From Kistimonas asteriae (GTDB taxonomy: Bacteria > Pseudomonadota > Gammaproteobacteria > Pseudomonadales > Endozoicomonadaceae), in contig NZ_JAEVHF010000015.1 in assembly GCF_018263925.1 (NCBI RefSeq), positions 62,001 to 126,000 on the forward strand: DNA of 64,000 bases. Reading direction: 5' to 3'. Below, in pieces: positions 1 to 7,941 of the stretch. A model generated the notes under the pieces. That model searched no databases, had not been told where the DNA came from, and saw only the letters and a list, made by a program, of their open reading frames with translations. The position numbers were made by a program, and so were the translations under genes. Every line of letters begins with the position of its first letter. Positions within the stretch are counted from its first letter, which is position 1.

Positions 1-31
1 TTTTTGTGATTATAAAAGAGCAGATCGTTGT

Positions 32-1210
32 ATGACCGGACCGGTTATTTCGTCGTTACTGGATACGGATTTTTACAAATTCACCATGCAGCAGGCGATT
101 TTTCATCATTATCCTGATGCGTTGGTGGAAGCCCGCTTTCATTGCCGTACGAACACGAACCTGGCGCCACTGGCAGAACGTATTCGTGAGGAGGTGGTCG
201 CATTGGCAGGCCTGCGTCTGTCTCCGGATGAGCGACAATGGATGGAAGCGACTGGGTTGTTTCAGGCGGATTACCTTGATTATCTGCAGGCTACGCGCCT
301 GGATCCGGACTGCGTCACTATCGGTACCGGTGCGCAGGGGCTGGAGATTGATATCCAGGGAAGCTGGCTGGAAATCACCTTGTTTGAAATCTACATTCTG
401 GCGATCGTCAGTGAGTTGTATGGCCGTTACCTCGAGCCGGTCATGAATCTGGATGAAGGGCGCCGCCGGCTGTCTGATAAACTGGACCAGCTTCGTGGAG
501 CTGCCAGGCAGCGGATGTACGATGGCTTTAGTTTTGTGGATTTTGGTACCCGTCGCCGTTTCAGTGGCGCCTGGCAGCGCGAGTTGATCGCCTGTCTGGC
601 GGAGTCGGTGCCGGCCCAGTTTACCGGAACCAGTAATGTCATGCTGGCCCGCGAGTTCGGATTGCGGCCAGTGGGGACCATGGCGCATGAATGGCTGCAG
701 GCGCACCAGGCACTCACGCCTGATCTGGGTTCCAGTCAGAAGCAGGCGCTAAAAGTCTGGCTGGAGGAGTATGGTAGTGAGCTGGGTATCGCCTTGACGG
801 ATACCATCAATATGGATGCTTTCCTGAATGATTTTAATCGGGGCCTCGCTCAGGCTTATCAGGGGGTGCGTCATGATTCAGGTGACCCCATTGTTTGGGG
901 GGAGAAGGCGATTGCCCACTATGAGTCGCTGGGTATTGATCCCTTAACGCGAACGCTGGTTTTCAGCGATGGGTTGAACCTCGATATGGCGCTGAACATA
1001 TTCCGCTATTTTCGTGATCGAATCCGCGTCAGTTTTGGAATTGGTACCTGGCTGACTAATGATGTCGGCGTATCTCCCCTGAGTATCGTGTTGAAACTGG
1101 TGAGCTGTAACGGTCAGCCCGTGGCAAAGATTTCCGATGCGCCGGGTAAGACCCTGTGCCTTGATCAGGGTTACATTGCTCAGCTGCGTCACGTCTACGG
1201 ATTGTGCTGA
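32..1210 (+). CDS. pncB: Nicotinate phosphoribosyltransferase
   Basis: This 392-residue protein matches the PncB family in length and along its whole sequence. PncB joins nicotinate to PRPP using ATP, giving nicotinate mononucleotide in the NAD salvage pathway of the cytoplasm. Recognisable family stretches are the N-terminal LLDTDFYKFTMQQAI (about residues 9-23), FVDFGTRRRFS near 168, GTSNVMLAREFG near 200 and the phosphate-binding region RHDSGDP near 280. The ATG at 32 has only a weak purine-rich stretch (AAAGAG) upstream, but the protein begins where the family begins. It stands alone; the next gene has its own riboswitch leader. Identification is firm; nothing unusual was seen. Confidence 0.95.
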   Translation: MTGPVISSLLDTDFYKFTMQQAIFHHYPDALVEARFHCRTNTNLAPLAERIREEVVALAGLRLSPDERQWMEATGLFQADYLDYLQATRLDPDCVTIGTGAQGLEIDIQGSWLEITLFEIYILAIVSELYGRYLEPVMNLDEGRRRLSDKLDQLRGAARQRMYDGFSFVDFGTRRRFSGAWQRELIACLAESVPAQFTGTSNVMLAREFGLRPVGTMAHEWLQAHQALTPDLGSSQKQALKVWLEEYGSELGIALTDTINMDAFLNDFNRGLAQAYQGVRHDSGDPIVWGEKAIAHYESLGIDPLTRTLVFSDGLNLDMALNIFRYFRDRIRVSFGIGTWLTNDVGVSPLSIVLKLVSCNGQPVAKISDAPGKTLCLDQGYIAQLRHVYGLC

Positions 1211-1248
1211 TTTGTAACTTTCAGCGTATCCCGCTAGGCTACGCACCT

Positions 1249-1391
1249 GTTACCGGGGAGTAGCCTGCTCCCGGGAGTCATCTGTCGGCTCCCTTTGTAG
1301 TGTGATCGTCAACATACTTGGCCCTCATGGCCATGGCGATCGCGACCTGCCGGAACCTGTCACGGGTTCCCTGGTTTGGCAAGACCGGAAC
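1249..1391 (+). promoter_or_regulatory. yybP-ykoY manganese riboswitch aptamer
   Basis: The leader carries the conserved parts of the yybP-ykoY aptamer: GGGGAGTAGCC at 1255-1265 on the 5' side, TCAACATACTTGGCC about 1309-1323 in the middle, and TTGGCAAGACC at 1376-1386 on the 3' side. A closing stem can form between GTTaCCGG (1249-1256, one bulged A) and CCGGAAC (1385-1391). This class senses Mn2+ and commonly precedes GDT1/UPF0016 (MneA-like) and MntP exporters, exactly what follows here. A TTG at 1376 that would lengthen the downstream protein is part of the 3' aptamer motif, so it is not a real start. The metal specificity is inferred from the class. Confidence 0.9.
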
Positions 1392-1409
1392 ACAGTATCC
1401 TGAGTCCTA

Positions 1410-1451
1410 GGGCGGGCAGGGTAGTGTGTTCCGACGTTGTCAGACCCGCCC
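1410..1451 (+). promoter_or_regulatory. Probable riboswitch expression platform (GC hairpin)
   Basis: Just after the aptamer, GGGCGGG (1410-1416) can pair with CCCGCCC (1445-1451), closing a loop of 28 bases. The hairpin ends about 15 bases before the proposed TTG start of the exporter and next to the GGAT that may be its ribosome binding site. No clean U-tract follows, so control of translation seems likelier than transcription termination. The pairing is visible; the role is inferred. Confidence 0.5.
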
Positions 1452-1465
1452 TTCTGGATGTTTTC

Positions 1466-2020
1466 TTGGACGCATTGTTTGTCTCGACGCTGAGTGTCGC
1501 TATCGCAGAAATTGGTGATAAAACCCAGTTGCTGGCTTTGCTGCTGGCCTGCCGCTATCGACGCTTCTGGCCGCTGTTCTGGGGGATTCTGATTGCTACG
1601 CTGGCGAATCATGGGCTAGCCGGGTTGGCTGGACAGTGGTTGGCCGGTGTCTTCTCGCCGGACACGCTGCAACTGCTGGTGGCGCTTTCCTTTATCGGGG
1701 TGGGGCTGTGGACGCTGATTCCTGACAACGTGGATGACGATAGCGATAACCGGCGGCAGCTGGGACCGTTTCTGGCCACGCTGGTGGCTTTCTTTCTGGC
1801 GGAAATCGGTGACAAAACGCAGGTGGCAACGGTGATCCTGGCGGCGCGCTATGATGCGCTGCTGATGGTGGTGGCCGGTTCGACGCTGGGCATGATGCTG
1901 GCCAATATTCCGGCAGTATGGGTAGGTTGTCGTGCCGGTGATCGTTTCAAGCTGCGGTGGGTACGCTTTGTGGCGGCAGTACTCTTCATTGGGCTCGGTA
2001 TTTTCAGTCTGTTTGGCTGA
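1466..2020 (+). CDS. mneA: GDT1/TMEM165 (UPF0016) family manganese exporter
   Basis: A small hydrophobic membrane protein with the two signature motifs of the UPF0016/GDT1 family: EIGDKTQLLAL in the first half and EIGDKTQVAT in the second, the mark of an internally duplicated six-helix cation transporter. Bacterial members with this leader (MneA) export Mn2+ across the inner membrane. I place the start at TTG 1466, giving 184 residues, because the reading frame upstream lies in the riboswitch aptamer and family members begin close to this point; GGAT at 1456-1459 is a modest ribosome binding site. Metal specificity is inferred from the family and the riboswitch. A hairpin at 2068-2088 may end the transcript. 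Confidence 0.85.
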   Translation: MDALFVSTLSVAIAEIGDKTQLLALLLACRYRRFWPLFWGILIATLANHGLAGLAGQWLAGVFSPDTLQLLVALSFIGVGLWTLIPDNVDDDSDNRRQLGPFLATLVAFFLAEIGDKTQVATVILAARYDALLMVVAGSTLGMMLANIPAVWVGCRAGDRFKLRWVRFVAAVLFIGLGIFSLFG

Positions 2021-2067
2021 GAAACGGGGTTGCAAACGGGTGTGCTTTCAGAGAGAATGCACCCGCT

Positions 2068-2088
2068 GCCGACGAGCTCTCAGTCGGC
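2068..2088 (+). terminator. Possible terminator hairpin after the exporter gene
   Basis: GCCGAC (2068-2073) pairs with GTCGGC (2083-2088) over a 9-base loop, followed by ATCTTTAT. It lies between the exporter stop and the SRP RNA. The stem is short and the T-run poor, so the call is tentative. Confidence 0.35.
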
Positions 2089-2096
2089 ATCTTTAT

Positions 2097-2208
2097 GGCG
2101 GACCTTGCCGGTCCCCCCGCAATGAGCAGCTGTGAACTCCGCCAGGCCCGGAAGGGAGCAACGGTAGCAGTGCGCACATGTGCCGGGGTGTGGCTGGTAG
2201 GGGACGCC
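2097..2208 (+). ncRNA. ffs: 4.5S signal recognition particle RNA
   Basis: About 112 bases with the conserved SRP RNA core: AGGCCCGGAAGGGAGCA (about 2144-2160) holds the GGAA tetraloop, and the returning strand carries the TGTGCCGGGGTGTGGCTGG stretch, close to the E. coli 4.5S sequence. The ends GGCG (2097-2100) and CGCC (2205-2208) close the long hairpin. The RNA binds Ffh and targets nascent membrane proteins to SecYEG. Its place just before dnaX is the arrangement I recall in Pseudomonas and relatives. The rest of the 430-base gap before dnaX (about 2209-2450) shows nothing else clear. Exact ends are estimated from the fold. Confidence 0.93.
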
Positions 2209-2450
2209 TCCATTCTATACTGTCTTATCTATTACCTCATTTGTATCCCTGAAAACGATTTCGTGCTGTGGTTTCGTGCATTGCCGGGGTGATTTCAGTT
2301 AGCATATAACGTTGTAATTGCCTGAGTGTCTTCCTGTCACCGTTGTGGAATGATCTGTCGTCTGTTGCGGTTTCCCGGTTTGAGTGGTGCTGCAGGTTGG
2401 CTGGCATTTAAATTCGTGTCCGGAATTGTCCCTGGAGTAATGAATCGCCA

Positions 2451-4385
2451 ATGAGTTATCAGGTACTTGCCCGAAAGTGGCGCCCCCGTACCTTCAAGGA
2501 GCTGGTAGGACAGGTGCATGTCCTGCAGGCGCTGATCAATGCCCTTGACAGTGGCCGGCTTCACCACGCCTATCTTTTCACGGGTACCCGGGGAGTCGGT
2601 AAAACGACCATTGCCCGTATCCTGGCCAAGTGCCTGAACTGCGAGACAGGTGTCACTTCGGAGCCGTGTGGGCAGTGTTCAGCCTGCAGGGAGATCGATG
2701 AAGGTCGTTTTGTTGATCTGATTGAGGTCGACGCCGCATCCCGGACCAAGGTGGAAGATACCCGTGAACTGCTCGATAACGTGCAGTATGCGCCCACCCG
2801 TGGCCGCTTCAAGATCTACCTGATCGACGAAGTACACATGCTTTCGCAGCATAGTTTCAATGCGCTGCTGAAAACGCTGGAAGAGCCGCCGCCCCATGTG
2901 AAGTTCCTGCTTGCCACTACTGATCCGCAGAAACTGCCTATCACCATCCTGTCTCGCTGCCTGCAGTTCAGTCTGAAGAATATGTCCCCTGAAAAGGTCG
3001 TGGGGCATCTGCAGGATGTGTTGGATAAGGAGGGCGTTCACTATGACCCCAGCGCTCTCTGGCAGCTTGGGCGAGCGGCTGACGGCAGTATGCGTGATGC
3101 GCTCAGCCTGACCGACCAGGCGATTGCTTTCTGTGATAATACGATTACCGAGCAGGGTGTCAGCGCCATGCTCGGGACCATTGATCGAAGCTTGGTGTTG
3201 AATGTGGTCTCGGCACTGGCCACCGGTGATGCTTCAAACGTATTGAATACCGTGGCCGGGTTGGCGGAGCATGGGCCGGACTATGCCTCGGTCCTGGGTG
3301 ATATGTTGTCTGTCCTGCACCGGGTAGCCATTGCGCAGGCGGTCCCTGACGCCGTGGATAACAGCCAGGGGGACCGGGGTAATGTACTGTCCCTTGCGCG
3401 GCAGATGACGGCTGAGGATGTGCAGCTTTACTATCAGTCTGGCCTGATTGGTCGACGTGACCTGCCGCTCTCGCCTGATCCCCGCACAGGGTTTGAGATG
3501 GTGGTGCTGCGTATGCTGGCTTTCCGTCCCGATGGTGTCCCTGTGGCGCCGGTTCAACCGCTGCAGCAGGGGCGATCGCCGACTGGGCCGGGGGAAAGTA
3601 GCCCTGCGACTTCCCCGCCGGAACAGAGTGAGCGTGAAGAGCCTGAGCCTGCAGGTGGCATCACTCAAGAGGTATCGGAGCCGGAGCTGGTGCAGCCGGA
3701 TACAGCGCCTTTACCGATGGACGATGCCGATGCGGATGTGTTCAATGCCCTGGCAACCGAATCGATGGTGCAGGATCGGGGCATGTCGCAGTCCGTTGTT
3801 CTTGATGAGCCGGCGGCTGTTATTCCTGACTCGGCGCTAGAGTCATCACGGCCGGAACCCTCGGTGGTGACGTTGCCTGAGGTGCTAGGGCCAGCGCCAC
3901 TGGATCTTCCTGTTGGCGCTGATGCAGTGGATGAATCGCCAGCGTCGATGGATGAAGAGGTATTACCGTCGCCAACGGAGCGATTGCCGTTGTCTGCGTT
4001 GACGCCTGATAGCTGGATCGCGGTATTCCAGGAGCTGCCATTGGCCGGGGTTACCCGTACGATTGCATCCTATTGCCTGCTGGAAACCGTCGACGGTCAT
4101 CGTATCACCATGGTACTTGACCAGAACCACGATACCTTATACAACGACACTCATCGTCTACGTATGGAAGCGGCGCTCAGTGACTATTTTGACGCGGCGG
4201 TTACGTTGGCGGTAGCGCCAGGCGTGGCTGACCGGGAAACCCCGGCGGCGTGGCGTGAACGGCGTCGACAGGAGCGGCAGCAGGAAGCGGTAAACAGTAT
4301 TTATGCCGATGAGGGGGTGAAGACATTGGTCAGCACATTCTCCGGCACCATTCTTGATCATACGATTGAGCCGGTTGACGGATAG
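2451..4385 (+). CDS. dnaX: DNA polymerase III subunits tau/gamma
   Basis: The 644-residue clamp-loader ATPase of the replicative polymerase. The N-terminal third is highly conserved: Walker A GTRGVGKT at 45-52, the zinc module C64-x8-C73-x2-C76-x2-C79, DEVHML near 130 and the sensor region ILSRC near 170. Domain III follows to about residue 365. The next 180 residues are low-complexity, rich in Pro, Glu and Ser, as in the tau linker. The C-terminus (about 520-644) matches tau domain V, which binds the polymerase alpha subunit. No A-AAA-AAG slippery heptamer like that of E. coli was seen, so how (or whether) a short gamma form is made is unclear. It is first in a dnaX-ybaB-recR set. Confidence 0.96.
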   Translation: MSYQVLARKWRPRTFKELVGQVHVLQALINALDSGRLHHAYLFTGTRGVGKTTIARILAKCLNCETGVTSEPCGQCSACREIDEGRFVDLIEVDAASRTKVEDTRELLDNVQYAPTRGRFKIYLIDEVHMLSQHSFNALLKTLEEPPPHVKFLLATTDPQKLPITILSRCLQFSLKNMSPEKVVGHLQDVLDKEGVHYDPSALWQLGRAADGSMRDALSLTDQAIAFCDNTITEQGVSAMLGTIDRSLVLNVVSALATGDASNVLNTVAGLAEHGPDYASVLGDMLSVLHRVAIAQAVPDAVDNSQGDRGNVLSLARQMTAEDVQLYYQSGLIGRRDLPLSPDPRTGFEMVVLRMLAFRPDGVPVAPVQPLQQGRSPTGPGESSPATSPPEQSEREEPEPAGGITQEVSEPELVQPDTAPLPMDDADADVFNALATESMVQDRGMSQSVVLDEPAAVIPDSALESSRPEPSVVTLPEVLGPAPLDLPVGADAVDESPASMDEEVLPSPTERLPLSALTPDSWIAVFQELPLAGVTRTIASYCLLETVDGHRITMVLDQNHDTLYNDTHRLRMEAALSDYFDAAVTLAVAPGVADRETPAAWRERRRQERQQEAVNSIYADEGVKTLVSTFSGTILDHTIEPVDG

Positions 4386-4456
4386 TCGACCGTTGAACGA
4401 CGAAATAGCAATATCAGATCTGTCTTGCCGGGCGGGTCGGTCAATATGAGGTGGAT

Positions 4457-4783
4457 ATGTTGAAAGGTGGAATGGGCAACCTGATGAAGCAGGCTCAGCA
4501 GATGCAGGAGCAGATGCAGAAAATGCAGGAAGAGCTGGCCAACGCCGAAGTGCAGGGTGAGTCTGGTGCCGGGCTGGTACAGGTGGTCATGAACGGGCGT
4601 CACGATGTTCGCCGTGTCACTATTGATCCCAGCCTGATGACTGAAGAGAAGGAAATGCTGGAAGATCTGTTGGCTGCAGCAGTGAACGACGCTGTACGCA
4701 AGCTGGAAAAGAACCAGCAGGACCGTATGTCTGAGCTGACAGGTGGCATGGGGCTGCCAGCCGGCTTCAAGATGCCTTTCTGA
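4457..4783 (+). CDS. ybaB: YbaB/EbfC family nucleoid-associated protein
   Basis: A 108-residue protein starting [17 protein letters not shown], with the Met/Gln/Lys-rich N-terminal helix and the typical C-terminal ending in MPF. Members form dimers shaped like tweezers and bind DNA with little sequence specificity. I chose ATG 4457 over the GTG at 4451 because family members start at this Met, and GAGG at 4448-4451 is a suitable ribosome binding site. It sits between dnaX and recR, 13 bases from recR, so it is almost certainly co-transcribed with recR; functional links to recombination repair are suggested mainly by this conserved neighbourhood. Confidence 0.93.
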   Translation: MLKGGMGNLMKQAQQMQEQMQKMQEELANAEVQGESGAGLVQVVMNGRHDVRRVTIDPSLMTEEKEMLEDLLAAAVNDAVRKLEKNQQDRMSELTGGMGLPAGFKMPF

Positions 4784-4796
4784 GACACGCCAAACT

Positions 4797-5399
4797 ATGT
4801 CATTCAGCCCGTTAATTGTTCGCCTGATGGAGACGCTGCGCTGCTTGCCGGGTGTCGGTCCCAAGAGTGCTCAGCGTATGGCTATGCATCTGCTGGAGCG
4901 TGACCGGGGAGGGGCGCTGGCGCTTGCCGAAACGCTTCAGGCCGCCATGGAAGGGGTAGGGCACTGCAAGCGGTGTCGTACGCTAGCAGAGACTGAACTC
5001 TGCGCAATCTGCTCCAGCCATACGCGTGATCAGCGTTTGCTCTGTGTCGTTGAGACGCCTGCGGATGTCCTGGCCATTGAGCAGGCGGGGAGTTATCGCG
5101 GTTACTACTTTGTCCTTATGGGGCATCTGTCGCCTATTGATGGTATTGGTCCGGATGATATCGGTGCGCCTGAGTTGCTGCGTCTGCTGGATGAGATTGA
5201 GGTTGAGGAAGTGATTCTGGCGACCAACCCCACAGTGGAAGGGGAGGCGACGGCCCATTATCTGGCGGATCAGGTGCGTCGTCATGGATTGACGGTCTCG
5301 CGTATTGCCCATGGTGTGCCATTGGGGGGGGAGCTGGAGTACGTCGATGGCGGTACGCTGGCCCATGCCTTTGCCGGGCGCCGGGAGGTCACTGCCTGA
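4797..5399 (+). CDS. recR: Recombination protein RecR
   Basis: A 200-residue protein with the RecR layout: N-terminal helix-hairpin-helix ([12 protein letters not shown], about 16-27), a four-Cys zinc finger (C57, C60, C69, C72), a Toprim domain from about residue 80 ([12 protein letters not shown]) and the C-terminal Walker-B-like region ([13 protein letters not shown]). RecR works with RecF and RecO to load RecA at gaps and stalled forks. The start at ATG 4797 gives the usual family length; the frame is open further upstream but overlaps ybaB. It is last in the dnaX-ybaB-recR set and is followed by a hairpin. Confidence 0.96.
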   Translation: MSFSPLIVRLMETLRCLPGVGPKSAQRMAMHLLERDRGGALALAETLQAAMEGVGHCKRCRTLAETELCAICSSHTRDQRLLCVVETPADVLAIEQAGSYRGYYFVLMGHLSPIDGIGPDDIGAPELLRLLDEIEVEEVILATNPTVEGEATAHYLADQVRRHGLTVSRIAHGVPLGGELEYVDGGTLAHAFAGRREVTA

Positions 5400-5404
5400 T
5401 TGTG

Positions 5405-5439
5405 AGTCCGGCGAGCCGATGATAATGGCTGGCCGGACT
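5405..5439 (+). terminator. Hairpin after recR
   Basis: AGTCCGGC (5405-5412) pairs with GCCGGACT (5432-5439), and AGCC (5414-5417) with GGCT (5427-5430) inside it. It ends 12 bases before the tail of the convergent gene at 5451. The following sequence is only moderately T-rich (GATTGTTGTC), so it is a likely but not classic terminator, possibly serving both strands. Confidence 0.55.
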
Positions 5440-5450
5440 GATTGTTGTCG

Positions 5451-6452
5451 TCACTGGTTAGTGTTTCTCTTTATCATTTCCAGCATTGCACCCACCTTAA
5501 CCATTTCCAGGCTTTCTTCGGCATTGACAGGCGTGATTTGATTCGCTGTTGTCAGCAGTTTCCTGATTTTGTCCGTTTCTTTGTTGCCGTAGAGTCGCTG
5601 CAGGGCGACGCTGTATTCTAATGGGATGACCGGTGGCAGTGGGGTATGAGTCATCGCCTGTTCAAACCATTTCCGCATGGTGTTTTCATTGGCGCCGTAG
5701 GTCATTCTGCCAACCAATTTTCCGGCTTTTTCGATTATTCCCGCGTGTACACCACCCAGTGCTGCGGCACCGAAAAGGTGGTCGGGTTGCAGTGACATTA
5801 AATGTTCAAGATCTGATTTCATAGGCCCGGTGTAACCGGTTGCCAGGGCTTCGCTGAGGCTGAGATCCTCGGCAATGCGGGCTTTGGCGTAAGCATTGCT
5901 GAACAGGACATAATGGGTTGCTGGCTGGTAATCACGCATGCTGTCAGAGAGTGTAATCACTTCCCGTAGAAGGTCATGCTTTTCCTGAGGCGATCGAGCT
6001 AAATGCTGGGCATAAATGCATTGTGCATAGAGCGCTGGGATATAGCCAGCGGGTCCCAGCCGTATCCCGAGCTGTTTAGCTTCCTGAAACCGGCCTTCGA
6101 ACAGGGCGCGCCAGGCCTCCTGTAGCTGTAATGCGTAATGTTGGTATTGCGCATCACTGATAGCCTTGGGGTTGAGAGTCTGAGTGTCAGAGGTGTTGGC
6201 TTTGCTGAGTGCATCAGTAATGATTCTGGCCAGCTCGGGATAGCTGTTCACCATGCTTTTCAAATAGACGACATCAGGAAAAGGTTCATTAATACCGGTG
6301 GTGAGACGATCCCAATGATGTTTCAGTTTATCGCCACTGTAATCATATTGGGGGAGTGATTTAGGATAAACGGCCCATACATCGCTTGCCTGCGTGAAGT
6401 GCGACAGTGTGGCCAGGAGAAGTATCAGCAGGATGAGTGGTAATTTGCGCAT
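5451..6452 (-). CDS. Secreted hypothetical protein, helical repeat-like
   Basis: A 333-residue protein I cannot assign to a named family. Residues 1-22 form a clear signal peptide (MRKLPLILLILLLATLSHFTQA), probably cut after QA, so it should reach the periplasm. The mature part appears helix-rich with Ala/Leu-spaced segments that resemble TPR-type scaffolds (for example LQEAWRALFEGRFQEAKQLG and the LFGAAALGGVHAGI stretch), but no repeat register is clear. AGGACGG lies at good spacing before the ATG. It converges on recR and is followed upstream by the cyclophilin gene on the same strand. A role in binding partner proteins is only a guess. Confidence 0.7.
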   Translation of the reverse strand: MRKLPLILLILLLATLSHFTQASDVWAVYPKSLPQYDYSGDKLKHHWDRLTTGINEPFPDVVYLKSMVNSYPELARIITDALSKANTSDTQTLNPKAISDAQYQHYALQLQEAWRALFEGRFQEAKQLGIRLGPAGYIPALYAQCIYAQHLARSPQEKHDLLREVITLSDSMRDYQPATHYVLFSNAYAKARIAEDLSLSEALATGYTGPMKSDLEHLMSLQPDHLFGAAALGGVHAGIIEKAGKLVGRMTYGANENTMRKWFEQAMTHTPLPPVIPLEYSVALQRLYGNKETDKIRKLLTTANQITPVNAEESLEMVKVGAMLEMIKRNTNQ

Positions 6453-6566
6453 TACCCGTCCTTTGTCTTTTGAAAAGTATTGTTATGCCAAAACAGCTGG
6501 TTTTGCCTTGTTTATTGAGGGGATAGTAACAAAGCGTCAGAGGTTTGGGTTGACTTCCCTGACAGG

Positions 6567-6589
6567 CCATGACCGATGACCGGTCATGG
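6567..6589 (-). terminator. Hairpin after the cyclophilin gene
   Basis: CCATGACCG (6567-6575) pairs with CGGTCATGG (6581-6589) over a 5-base loop, 20 bases past the stop of the gene at 6611. It lacks a T-run on the minus strand; termination is inferred. Confidence 0.4.
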
Positions 6590-6610
6590 CGAATACAGAG
6601 CGATTGACCG

Positions 6611-7213
6611 TTATTGGCGTACAGTGACGCTGTTGATGGTGATGGTGTCTGCTGGAACATCAGCATGTGGTCCTTTACGGGTCGTGCGCACTTTGCCGAT
6701 CTTCTCCACCACATTCATACCGTCGATGACCTCGCCAAAAACGGTGTAGCCGGGTTGAGACTGGGAGCCATCAAGGTAGTTATTGTCAACCAGGTTGATA
6801 AAGAACTGGCTGGTTGCGCTGTCAGGGTTGTTGGTTCTGGCCATGGCGATGGTGCCCCTCTGGTTGGACAGGCCGTTACCAGACTCATTCTGAATGGGTT
6901 TGTGTGTCTGCTTACGGCTCATCTCCGGCGTCATGCCGCCACCCTGGATCATAAAGTTAGCTATGACACGGTGGAAGATGGTGCCGTCGTAAAATCCTTC
7001 GTTGGCATAGTTGAGGAAATTGTGAACGGTTTCAGGGGCGTGTTTTTTATCCAGGTTGAGGGTGATCGTACCCTGGTTGGTGTTGATATCAACGATCACG
7101 CTGTTCGTTTGGGCTTCAGGTGTGCTGGTGGCCGATTCCGGTGAGCTGGCATGGCTGATACCGGTGGCCAGTAACAGTAATGCGCCAACGAAAGTGAGTA
7201 AACGGCTATGCAT
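6611..7213 (-). CDS. Periplasmic cyclophilin-type peptidyl-prolyl isomerase
   Basis: A 200-residue cyclophilin. A signal peptide (about 1-22, ending SHASS) sends it to the periplasm, and the isomerase domain runs from about residue 40 to the end. Family motifs visible are VHNFLNYANEGFYDGTIFHRV, FMIQGGG, GTIAMAR, SATSQFFINLVDN, the loop residues GYTVFGEVIDGMNVV and the usual C-terminal strand. Such enzymes speed cis/trans isomerisation of X-Pro bonds during folding of exported proteins. The export signal makes it PpiA-like rather than cytoplasmic PpiB, though the two are close in sequence, so I give no symbol. GGGATCC precedes the ATG. Confidence 0.92.
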   Translation of the reverse strand: MHSRLLTFVGALLLLATGISHASSPESATSTPEAQTNSVIVDINTNQGTITLNLDKKHAPETVHNFLNYANEGFYDGTIFHRVIANFMIQGGGMTPEMSRKQTHKPIQNESGNGLSNQRGTIAMARTNNPDSATSQFFINLVDNNYLDGSQSQPGYTVFGEVIDGMNVVEKIGKVRTTRKGPHADVPADTITINSVTVRQ

Positions 7214-7281
7214 GATAGGATCCCATCGCTGTTGAGTGAATAGTGTTTGTCCCTGCCTGATTGGTCAGGGACAGTAACGGA

Positions 7282-7809
7282 TTAATCCTGTGAGTCGAGC
7301 GTAATGTGACTGGTATCCGGTGCCGGCGGTGGCTCATCCTGGGCAGGATCAACCAGGTAGCCCGATTGTGGACGCAGGCTGATGTTGCTGGTGTCAGGGA
7401 CATCGTATTGTGGTTCCGGTTTCTTGTCCTGGACGTCGGTGCCTGCAGGCTCAACGGAGATCCCTGCCTCGGGAGTGCTAATTTGGGTCTTGTCACTGGC
7501 CGAAGGTTCTGGTGACGGTTTGGGTTCAGGTGCCACAGCCGGGGAGGGTTCGGGTTGCGGTGCGGGAGCCTTTTCTGACTGTTTTGGTCTCAGCTGGCAG
7601 ACGGCACCCGCCTTTTTTAAGGCGGCCTGGTATTTTTTGGCTGTCGCTTCATCCAGTCCGTTTTTCAAAACCACGGTTTTTCCGGAAAACAGTTTTTCAA
7701 CCTGTGCCGGACTCGCTTTAAACAGGGCGGCGACGTTTTTTCGCACCTGCGCCTCTCCCACGTCGTCGTTGGTCTCACCGGAGAAGATCAGGTCGTAAGT
7801 GGCTGTCAT
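7282..7809 (-). CDS. Hypothetical protein with a conserved ~70-residue N-terminal domain
   Basis: The protein has two parts. Residues 1-75 form a compact domain (TYDLIFSGETNDDVGEAQV ... LFSGKTVVLKNGLDEATA) that I recall as the leader domain of some DUF805 membrane proteins and similar small proteins of gammaproteobacteria, with an L7/L12-like look. Residues 76-175 are a low-complexity tail rich in Pro, Glu and Ser with no membrane segment. I start it at ATG 7809 (175 residues), preceded by GGAT, because the domain begins there; the frame is open to 7857. No function is known to me. It lies head-to-head with the phosphate-binding/OmpA gene. Confidence 0.65.
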   Translation of the reverse strand: MTATYDLIFSGETNDDVGEAQVRKNVAALFKASPAQVEKLFSGKTVVLKNGLDEATAKKYQAALKKAGAVCQLRPKQSEKAPAPQPEPSPAVAPEPKPSPEPSASDKTQISTPEAGISVEPAGTDVQDKKPEPQYDVPDTSNISLRPQSGYLVDPAQDEPPPAPDTSHITLDSQD

Positions 7810-7941
7810 ACAGATATCCGTTGTTTGGTGCGGCTGATACCGCAGACCCCGTGTCATGTTTTCGCAATATTGTACTGCTAATTTTCTTACCAGCTAAAAC
7901 CAATGATTGCAATAAAACGGACGAGAGGGGAGTACGGATAC

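Noticed and set aside
1376..1465. Extended N-terminus of the GDT1-family exporter from TTG 1376
   Set aside because: It begins inside the 3' motif of the riboswitch aptamer and does not match family N-termini.
2451..4385. Programmed frameshift in dnaX making gamma
   Set aside because: No A-AAA-AAG-like slippery site with a downstream hairpin was seen in the expected region.
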